7,773 nucleotides of DNA from an uncultured bacterium (lineage in GTDB: Bacteria > Patescibacteriota > Patescibacteriia > UBA1558 > GWA2-36-10). Below are positions 1 to 5,708 of this stretch, in pieces. The translations under genes were made by a program, and so were the position numbers. Positions within the stretch are counted from its first letter, which is position 1; every line of letters begins with the position of its first letter. The notes under the pieces were generated by a model that was not told the DNA's origin, did no database searches, and was given only the letters and a program-made list of their open reading frames with translations. The DNA lies in assembly GCA_903876815.1 (NCBI GenBank), contig CAIRBL010000046.1:1-7773 (forward strand), read 5' to 3'.

Positions 1-122
1 AATCAGTCGGTCTGTGTCCGTCAACACAAAAATTAAGTGTCCTTATTTAAGGAAATTAAGGTGGTACCGTCCTTTGAAGCTTTGTGCGTAGAAGGACCCT
101 TAAGCGCAATTAGTTTGCGTTT
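1..122 (+). promoter_or_regulatory. T-box leader (3' part) controlling valS
   Basis: A T-box RNA senses the charging state of a tRNA and lets transcription proceed when the uncharged tRNA 3' end pairs with its bulge. The antiterminator is readable: TTAAGG (56-61) pairs with CCTTAA (98-103), TGGTACC (62-68) forms the seven-base bulge, and GTCCTT (69-74) pairs with AAGGAC (92-97) around a 17-base loop. The bulge TGGT complements the ACCA end expected for tRNA-Val with discriminator A, which fits the valS gene beginning 23 bases after the leader. Upstream, TGTGT (13-17) and ACACA (24-28) form a small hairpin in the place usually taken by stem III, and TCCTT/AAGGA (40-44/49-53) forms another. Stem I and the valine specifier codon must lie before the window, so the specificity is inferred from the gene. 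Confidence 0.9.
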
Positions 123-130
123 TTATTTTT
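102..130 (+). terminator. Intrinsic terminator of the T-box leader
   Basis: AAGCGCAA (102-109) pairs with TTGCGTTT (115-122), including one G-U pair, around the five-base loop TTAGT. A U-rich run to position 130 follows. The hairpin lies just after the antiterminator and before the valS start, where a T-box terminator is expected. The oddity is that it shares only bases 102-103 with the antiterminator stem, so simple strand competition would be weak. A pairing between the antiterminator loop (82-87) and 104-109 could supply the missing exclusivity. Confidence 0.65.
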
Positions 131-144
131 TATAATTTTTTCTT

Positions 145-2697
145 ATGGACAAGCAAGATAATTTTTCTTTAGCCAAAGCTTATGAGCCTCAGCTTTATGA
201 AAATGATATTTATAAAATTTGGGAAGAGTCTGGTTTTTTTAATCCCGACAATCTGAAAGCGACAGAAAAACCATTTGTCATTTCCATGCCACCACCAAAC
301 GCTACAGGTATTTTACATCTTGGTCATGCGGCTGCTCTGTCGTATGAAGACTTGATGATTCGCTATAAGCGTATGCAGGGTCACCAAGCTTTGTGGTTGC
401 CTGGTACAGATCACGCAGCGATTGCTACTCAAACAAAAGTGGAAAAGATTTTGGCATCCGAAGGCACGGATAGGCACGCCTTAGGTAGAGAAAAGTTTAT
501 TGAGCGCGTCAAAGAATTTGTGGCTACTTCTCGCGATACTATTCAAGATCAAACTAAAAAAATGGGTTCCAGTTGTGATTGGTCCAGAGAAGCCTATACT
601 TTTTCAGATGAACTTTCAGGATCTGTCAACGAAGCTTTTGTAAAAATGTATAACGACGGTTTGATTTATCGTGGTTTAAGAATTGTAAATTGGTGTCCTA
701 GATGCGCTTCAACTTTGGCCGATGATGAAGTAGAGTATCAAGAACAGCAAGCAAAATTATACTATATTAAGTATGGTCCTTTTGTGGTGGCCACTACTCG
801 TCCAGAAACCAAACTAGCTGATACTGGACTAGCTGTCCACCCTGATGATGAAAGGTATAAAGATTATATTGGACAAGAAATAGAGATTGATTTGGCTGGA
901 CATAAAATCACAGTCAAAGTTTTTGCCGATCAAGAAGTTGATCCTGAGTTTGGCTCAGGAGCTATTGGTGTTACGCCAGCGCATAGTGTGGTGGATTATG
1001 AATTTGCACAAAAAAATAATTTAAAAATTATCAAATTGATTGATGAGCAAGGCAAAATTTTAGCTAGTGGTGGTAAATATGCTGGACTCGATGTGCAAGA
1101 AGCAAGAAAAAAGTTTGTAGCTGATTTAGAGCAAGCAGGCTTATTGGTCAAGGTAGAAGATTATGCAAATAATTTATCAATTTGTTATCGTTGTGATACA
1201 GCGATTGAGCCTCTGACATCTGAGCAATGGTTTGTAGCAGTCGATAAAAAAATACCTAGTCGCCAAAATAAAACTCTCAAAGAATTAGCCATAGAAGCAG
1301 TAAAGTCTGGACAAATAAAAATTTTACCAAGTCGTTTTGAAAAAATATATTATCATTGGATGGAAAATCTATATGACTGGTGTATTTCTCGCCAGATTTG
1401 GTGGGGGCATAGAATTCCAGTTTGGTATACCGCTGATCAAAAATTGATAGTGGCTCATGATGAAGCGGAGGCTCAAAAATTAGCTGGCGGACAAAAAATC
1501 AGTCAAGACCCAGATACTTTAGACACTTGGTTTTCTTCTGCGCTCTGGACTTTTTCTACTTTGGGTTGGCCTAATGTAGAAGCTAAAGATTTTTTGAAAT
1601 TTCATCCGACCTCTGTCATGGAGACTGGCTATGATATTTTATTTTTTTGGGTCGCCCGCATGATTTTGATGTCAGAATATTTATTAGGCACCAAGCCATT
1701 TGAGACTGTTTATTTGCACGGCATGATTAGAGACAAAGAAGGCAAAAAAATGTCCAAATCTTTAGGCAACGGCATTGATCCGATTGATATGATCAATCTT
1801 TATGGTACCGATGCCTTACGTTTATCTTTGATCTCCGGCGCTACTCCTGGGGCAGATCTCAAGCTTTATGAAGAAAAAATTGCTGGCTCTCGTAATTTTG
1901 TCAATAAACTTTGGAATATTTCTCGTTTTATTTTTTCACAAACAGAACATATTCACCAAGTGGCACTTGAGCCAAAAGTTACGGATAAATTAGATCAAGC
2001 GATTTTAGCTAAATTTAATAAATTAATCAAAGAAGTAACAGAGCATTTAGATAAATATGAGTTTTCTATGGCCAGCGTCAAACTCTATCAGTTTACTTGG
2101 ACAGATTTTGCTGACTCTTATGTGGAGATTGCTAAAAAGCAAGGCAACAAAGAAGATGTGCTTCTGTATATTTTAGAAAGATTATTAAAACTTTGGCATC
2201 CATTTTTACCATATGTGACTGAAGTAATTTGGAAACAGTTTAATACTCAAACTTTGTTGATGGTAGAGTATTGGCCGCAAGCGCAAGGTAAGGTAGATGG
2301 ACAAGCTATACTTTATCTTGATGGTGTGGTGGGAGTTATTTCTCGTTTGCGTGAGTTAAAGGCGGAAAATAAAATAGCGCCAAGTGAATTTCCGTTTTGT
2401 AAAATTGTTTCCTCTCAAGTTAGTGTAGAGCATTTACAATTGATAGCTGATTTGGCCAGAGTTAAACTGACAGACAAAGACATTGAGATAGAACCAGAAA
2501 AAATTTGGCAGTGTAGTATTTATATCAATCTCAAAAAAGCCATGTCAGCCAAAGAAAAAGAGGAATTAGAAAATTATATAAAATCTTTAGAGTTAAAACT
2601 AGCCAACGATAGTTTTATACAAAATGCTCCACCACAAGTAGTAGAAGAAAATCAGAAAAAATTAGCTGAGTCTAAGCAAAAATTGGCAAATAATTAA
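145..2697 (+). CDS. valS: Valine--tRNA ligase (ValRS)
   Basis: This class I synthetase joins valine to tRNA-Val using ATP in the cytoplasm and hydrolyses mischarged Thr-tRNA. The full architecture is visible. The HIGH-type motif HLGH (58-61) follows the PPPNATG stretch. The zinc-ribbon cysteine pairs are C184/C187 and C347/C350. The CP1 editing domain contains TTRPET (217-222) and VTPAH (276-280), with the conserved Asp at 284. The second half of the catalytic core carries WCISRQIWWGHRIP and KMSKS (535-539). A helical anticodon-binding domain spans roughly 610-740, and a charged coiled-coil arm near 795-850 is typical of ValRS. At 850 residues it is slightly short for the family but complete. 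The start fits because the usual N-terminal KAYEP and YKIWEE segments follow at once. No Shine-Dalgarno is visible, as the preceding bases are U/A-rich. Expression is probably set by the T-box leader upstream. It converges with the ATPase gene across 54 bases. Confidence 0.98.
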   Translation: MDKQDNFSLAKAYEPQLYENDIYKIWEESGFFNPDNLKATEKPFVISMPPPNATGILHLGHAAALSYEDLMIRYKRMQGHQALWLPGTDHAAIATQTKVEKILASEGTDRHALGREKFIERVKEFVATSRDTIQDQTKKMGSSCDWSREAYTFSDELSGSVNEAFVKMYNDGLIYRGLRIVNWCPRCASTLADDEVEYQEQQAKLYYIKYGPFVVATTRPETKLADTGLAVHPDDERYKDYIGQEIEIDLAGHKITVKVFADQEVDPEFGSGAIGVTPAHSVVDYEFAQKNNLKIIKLIDEQGKILASGGKYAGLDVQEARKKFVADLEQAGLLVKVEDYANNLSICYRCDTAIEPLTSEQWFVAVDKKIPSRQNKTLKELAIEAVKSGQIKILPSRFEKIYYHWMENLYDWCISRQIWWGHRIPVWYTADQKLIVAHDEAEAQKLAGGQKISQDPDTLDTWFSSALWTFSTLGWPNVEAKDFLKFHPTSVMETGYDILFFWVARMILMSEYLLGTKPFETVYLHGMIRDKEGKKMSKSLGNGIDPIDMINLYGTDALRLSLISGATPGADLKLYEEKIAGSRNFVNKLWNISRFIFSQTEHIHQVALEPKVTDKLDQAILAKFNKLIKEVTEHLDKYEFSMASVKLYQFTWTDFADSYVEIAKKQGNKEDVLLYILERLLKLWHPFLPYVTEVIWKQFNTQTLLMVEYWPQAQGKVDGQAILYLDGVVGVISRLRELKAENKIAPSEFPFCKIVSSQVSVEHLQLIADLARVKLTDKDIEIEPEKIWQCSIYINLKKAMSAKEKEELENYIKSLELKLANDSFIQNAPPQVVEENQKKLAESKQKLANN

Positions 2698-2701
2698 AAT
2701 A

Positions 2702-2753
2702 AAAAATACCCCCTGTTCCTTCGATTACGCTCAGGATGACAGGGGGTATTTTT
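2702..2753. terminator. Bidirectional intrinsic terminator between convergent genes
   Basis: A perfect 15-bp stem pairs 2702-2716 (five A, then TACCCCCTGT) with 2739-2753 (ACAGGGGGTA, then five T). Inside it TCCT (2717-2720) can pair with AGGA (2733-2736). The flanking A and T runs give a U-tract on both transcripts, so one hairpin can end valS on the + strand and the ATPase gene on the - strand. It begins a few bases after the valS stop and its right arm overlaps the TAA of the ATPase gene (2752-2754). Confidence 0.93.
2713..2742. repeat. Dispersed-repeat-like core within the terminator
   Basis: Read on the - strand, the apical part of the terminator contains GTCATCCTGAGCG followed by TAATCGAAGGA. 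From memory, close variants of this imperfect palindrome (GTCATCCTGAGCGAAG and relatives) recur in intergenic regions of many bacterial genomes, including candidate-phylum ones. Only one copy is in this window, so its repeat status here is recognition, not demonstration. Confidence 0.5.
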
Positions 2754-4488
2754 ATTCAGTTTTATCAAATATTTCTTCTAAAGAGGTGAGACCATCAAGA
2801 GCTTTTAAGATGCCATCTTGCAACATGGTCACCATACCATCTTCTATGGCAAGTTTTTCAATAGTATATTCAGAAACGTCTTGAGAGAGAATTACTTTTT
2901 CAATTTCTGGACTCATAATCATGATTTCATAAATACCTACTCGTCCTTTATAGCCAATATTATTGCATTCAGGGCAACCAACTGCTTTATAAAATTTGAG
3001 ATTGCTTAGGTCGGTGACTGTAGCGCCAGATTTAGCATTGATGCTATTTAGGGCATTCATAATAAGTGTCATTTTTTGGTTATCAACTTCAGTTTCTGCT
3101 TTACATTTTTGACAAAGTCTTCTGACTAAACGTTGACCAATAACAGCGTTTAAAGACGGAGCTAAAAGATAAGGCGGAACGCCCATAGCCAAAAAGCGAG
3201 GAATTGTTCCAGCGGCTGAGTTGGTATGAATAGTAGAGAGCATCAAGTGACCAGTCAAAGCAGCGTTGATAGCAGTTTCGGCAGTTTCTAAGTCTCTTAT
3301 TTCTCCCACCATCACAATATCTGGGTCTTGTCTTAAGATTGCACGCAAGCCTTTGGCAAAAGTATAATAATTTTTTCGACGAATAGCTCCAGTAGCCGTC
3401 ACTTCTTCATTTTGTTCTTGCATATTTTCCACTTGGCTTTGGACAATGCCTTGAACCTTGTATTCTATCGGATCTTCTAAAGTTATAATCTTTGTTTCTG
3501 GCTTATTAAGTTTGTTTAAAATAGCGTACAAAGTAGTTGTCTTACCAGAACCAGTAGGACCAGTAGTGATAATCATGCCATTTGGTTTTTGTATTTCATG
3601 AGCTAGATCATTGAAAGCTTTGCCACGCAAACCAAGTTTTTCAAATTCTAGACCAACTTTGGAAGAGCGCAATAAACGCATGACAATACTTTCACCAAAA
3701 GCTGAGGGAATAGTTGAAACTCTGACGTCTACCTTGTCATCTGATAAATGAATAGTAAAACGACCGTCTTGCGGTTTGTCGGCAATATTGAGCTTAAGGT
3801 CAGATAATAGCTTGATGCGTGAGGCTATTTTTGGCCAAGCATCTTTTTTTAAAGTCGCTACTTCCTGTAAAACTCCATCAATACGAAACCGTACTTTGAT
3901 TTCTTTTTCTTCACTTTCAATATGTATATCAGAAGAATCAAATTTGATACTAGCAGCTATGATAAGCGTCAGTGTTTCAGTGAGACTGGTGTTGTTTGTT
4001 AATTCTTTGAGAGAGTTGAAGCCTTGCAAAGCATCGTCATATTTTTTTAGTTCCTCAGCATTGATATTGAATCCTTCTAGCTGTTCTATGGTTGGTATTT
4101 TGCTATAGAGCTCAAATATTTTGTCAAAACTTTCTGGAGAAATTAAATAAATTTTTACTCGACTATGATATTTTTCTGCTAATTCTTTTGATAAATAAGT
4201 AATTTGTGGGTTGTCTGGATTGACAGCTCCTAAACGCATTTCTTCTCCAGTATAGAGAAAACAAATGGCCTGCAAAGCTTCGGCTTGTTCGGCAGAAATG
4301 ATTTTGAGCGCCTCTTGAGAAACAGGAAAGCCGTTTAGATTTATATAAGACCAGCCACCTAAAGAGGCTTTTTCTTTGATCTCTTCTTCTTTGCCTTTTT
4401 CTGTTAAGGTGGACAATTTTTTTTCTAGTTTTTCTTGGGTTTCTTTATCACCTATGTGTACGTTTGTTTGTGTGTTGGGAGTATCCAT
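2752..4488 (-). CDS. pilB: Type IV pilus assembly / type II secretion ATPase (PilB/GspE family)
   Basis: This is a hexameric motor of the PilB/GspE family, cytoplasmic at the inner face of the membrane, which drives pilin polymerisation or type II secretion. A charged, probably flexible N-terminus (1-45) precedes a degenerate T2SSE_N/MshEN-like domain (about 50-132). The N2 domain contains SSDIHIES (185-192) and the KPQDGRF segment (238-244). The RecA-like domain has Walker A GPTGSGKT (310-317), the Asp box ITLEDPIEY (335-343), Walker B ending in VGEIRD (394-399) and the His box LTGHLMLSTIHTN (411-423). The tetracysteine zinc site is C459/C462 and C505/C508, which marks the assembly rather than the PilT retraction branch. 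Residues about 354-376, between Asp box and Walker B, are longer than I expect for the family. No pilC, pilT or pilin gene is adjacent. The start lies just after a strong promoter, and the next Met is residue 84, inside the N-terminal domain. PilB rather than GspE is a likely but unproven choice. Confidence 0.93.
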   Translation of the reverse strand: MDTPNTQTNVHIGDKETQEKLEKKLSTLTEKGKEEEIKEKASLGGWSYINLNGFPVSQEALKIISAEQAEALQAICFLYTGEEMRLGAVNPDNPQITYLSKELAEKYHSRVKIYLISPESFDKIFELYSKIPTIEQLEGFNINAEELKKYDDALQGFNSLKELTNNTSLTETLTLIIAASIKFDSSDIHIESEEKEIKVRFRIDGVLQEVATLKKDAWPKIASRIKLLSDLKLNIADKPQDGRFTIHLSDDKVDVRVSTIPSAFGESIVMRLLRSSKVGLEFEKLGLRGKAFNDLAHEIQKPNGMIITTGPTGSGKTTTLYAILNKLNKPETKIITLEDPIEYKVQGIVQSQVENMQEQNEEVTATGAIRRKNYYTFAKGLRAILRQDPDIVMVGEIRDLETAETAINAALTGHLMLSTIHTNSAAGTIPRFLAMGVPPYLLAPSLNAVIGQRLVRRLCQKCKAETEVDNQKMTLIMNALNSINAKSGATVTDLSNLKFYKAVGCPECNNIGYKGRVGIYEIMIMSPEIEKVILSQDVSEYTIEKLAIEDGMVTMLQDGILKALDGLTSLEEIFDKTE

Positions 4489-4511
4489 AAAATTTTTAAA
4501 TTAGTAGTTTC

Positions 4512-4540
4512 ATTATACTTTTGTCATTCTTTTAAGTCAA
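4512..4540 (-). promoter_or_regulatory. Sigma-70-type promoter of the pilB-like gene
   Basis: On the - strand, TTGACT (4540-4535) and TATAAT (4517-4512) are separated by exactly 17 bases, matching the consensus at 11 of 12 positions. Transcription should begin near 4505, leaving a leader of about 17 bases with no recognisable ribosome-binding site before the ATG. The -35 box begins at the foot of the hairpin that ends the upstream gene. Confidence 0.88.
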
Positions 4541-4568
4541 ACGACCCCAGAGTTTATCCGGGGTCGTT
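4540..4568 (-). terminator. Hairpin terminator after the membrane-protein gene
   Basis: AACGACCCC (4540-4548) and GGGGTCGTT (4560-4568) form a perfect 9-bp stem with an 11-base loop, starting 20 bases past the stop of the membrane-protein gene. On the - strand the tail reads TTTGACTTAAAAG, a broken U-tract, so termination may be incomplete. The same tail is the -35 box of the next gene. Confidence 0.7.
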
Positions 4569-4588
4569 ATTTATGAATTTTTAAAAAT

Positions 4589-5581
4589 TTATTTAGTGAG
4601 AAATGGCATGTGTCTGTTTGCTAATCGGTGTATTTTACTATGTTTTTGTCCACGTTCAGTTAAGCGCAAGAAAAGTTCTGACCAAACAATTGTATAGTAG
4701 GAAGCAAAAATAGCGATTGAGCTTAGAAGTATAAAAATCACTAATAAACCACAAATAATCATCAAGAATAAAAAGGCTAAGTTGCTAATTTGAGCTACTA
4801 AAAATCCGACAATTAAAAATGGCGTTACCACAAAAGCTAAAATACTAATAACGACTATTGTGTAGGCCATGGTTATTAATAAAAGTAAGCCAGCATTTTC
4901 TAAGCTGATTATCCAGTTTACTCTAAATAAATTCCAAGCACTGAAAAAAGCCTGTGTGGTATTTTGTTTTTTGATAATGACATAAGAAGCGCCATATCTA
5001 GTGACAAAAGAAACGATAATAGCCAATGGTATAATGATAAAAAATATTATCAAAGTAATAAGCAGATTCATTATGGTAGCACTTTGGCTTAAATATAGTA
5101 AATCTATAATAGGCACTATTACACCAACAACGAAAACAAAACTAATAAGTTTATTTATAATGTTGAGAGAAAAAAGAGACCAAAAATTTTCTATACCAAC
5201 CTGTAAATGGCTGACTAGGGGATTTTTGAAAGTAGTTTTTTTATGACTTTGGTTGGTGGCATCAATTAAAGCTCCCTGTGAAGAAATAGCCATCACTAGT
5301 ACTACAGCAAAAACAAAAAGTATAGCTACTAGTGTCAAAAGGGCTGGTAATTTTTCCCAAGTCATTTGAGCAGTAGAGAAAGAATAGAAAATATCTATCC
5401 AACTGGTCATGGTGGTAGAGATAATGTCTTGGGTTTGTATTTGGTCTTGTAGATTTAACAAGGCTTTGAAATCACCAGTTAAACCTAGTGCTGCTACAAA
5501 AAAACCAAAACACAATAGGTACCAATTTGTTTTTATTATTTGCCAAGAGTGCAAATAAATTTTGCGATAAAACGCTTCCAT
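4589..5581 (-). CDS. Multi-pass membrane protein of unknown function
   Basis: I do not recognise the family. The 330-residue product is dominated by hydrophobic segments at about 19-36, 78-100, 140-163, 170-194, 227-263 (long enough for two passes) and 267-298, so it is an integral membrane protein with six or seven passes. A short amphipathic start (HSWQIIKTNW) precedes the first segment. A polar stretch (about 37-77) follows it and is likely one large soluble loop. The C-terminus (about 308-330) is basic (RGQKHSKIHRLANRH) and probably cytoplasmic. No catalytic motif, ATP-binding loop or transporter signature is visible. The layout loosely resembles membrane domains of the glycerophosphodiester-phosphodiesterase-membrane type, but I would not assign that. 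It has its own promoter and terminator, so position gives little functional information. The start fits the promoter spacing and the hydrophobic N-terminus. Confidence 0.85.
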   Translation of the reverse strand: MEAFYRKIYLHSWQIIKTNWYLLCFGFFVAALGLTGDFKALLNLQDQIQTQDIISTTMTSWIDIFYSFSTAQMTWEKLPALLTLVAILFVFAVVLVMAISSQGALIDATNQSHKKTTFKNPLVSHLQVGIENFWSLFSLNIINKLISFVFVVGVIVPIIDLLYLSQSATIMNLLITLIIFFIIIPLAIIVSFVTRYGASYVIIKKQNTTQAFFSAWNLFRVNWIISLENAGLLLLITMAYTIVVISILAFVVTPFLIVGFLVAQISNLAFLFLMIICGLLVIFILLSSIAIFASYYTIVWSELFLRLTERGQKHSKIHRLANRHMPFLTK

Positions 5582-5624
5582 ATTTTTATTTTATTATTTA
5601 TTTTTACTTTTATTTGATGTTTAT

Positions 5625-5653
5625 ATTATAGCATAATTTTATTTTTTTTTGAA
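5625..5653 (-). promoter_or_regulatory. Extended -10 promoter of the membrane-protein gene
   Basis: On the - strand, TATAAT (5630-5625) is preceded by TGC (5633-5631), an extended -10. TTCAAA (5653-5648) lies 17 bases upstream as a 4-of-6 match to the -35 consensus. The predicted start near 5618 leaves a leader of about 37 bases made almost wholly of A and T, with no Shine-Dalgarno. Confidence 0.75.
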
Positions 5654-5663
5654 TACTACAAAT

Positions 5664-5703
5664 AAAAAACAACCTCAGCAAATAAATACTTAGGTTGTTT
5701 TTT
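5664..5703 (-). terminator. Intrinsic terminator of ftsH
   Basis: Bases 5664-5675 (six A, then CAACCT) pair with 5692-5703 (AGGTTG, then six T) in a 12-bp stem. After a mismatch, AG (5677-5678) can also pair with CT (5689-5690). The hairpin begins five bases after the ftsH stop and gives a TTTTTTATTTG tail on the - strand. The stem is symmetrical enough to work on both strands, but no + strand gene ends here. Confidence 0.9.
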
Positions 5704-5708
5704 AAAAT

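Noticed and set aside
1..60. A tRNA gene or other structured RNA at the left edge
   Set aside because: There is no cloverleaf, T-arm consensus or CCA end. The hairpins fit the region before a T-box antiterminator.
131..136. TATAAT just before valS as a possible promoter -10
   Set aside because: No -35 element lies at a workable distance, and the start would fall about at the ATG. The T-box leader means the real promoter is upstream of the window.
2818..3009. Short + strand open frame inside the pilB-like gene
   Set aside because: It lies wholly within a conserved minus-strand coding region and its product resembles no protein I know. It is a shadow of the opposite frame.
3360..3429. Possible frameshift pair creating the extra residues in the pilB-like protein
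   Set aside because: The reading frame and all motifs on both sides are intact and no stop or obvious slippage run marks the borders, so a true insertion is simpler. Read-level data would settle it.
3776..4108. 110-codon + strand open frame inside the pilB-like gene
   Set aside because: It is antisense to the conserved N2 domain, is Ser/Leu-rich without recognisable motifs, and has no promoter or ribosome-binding site.
5001..5246. Hydrophobic 81-codon + strand open frame opposite the membrane-protein gene
   Set aside because: Its apparent composition follows from the complement of the membrane-protein codons, and it has no initiation signals.
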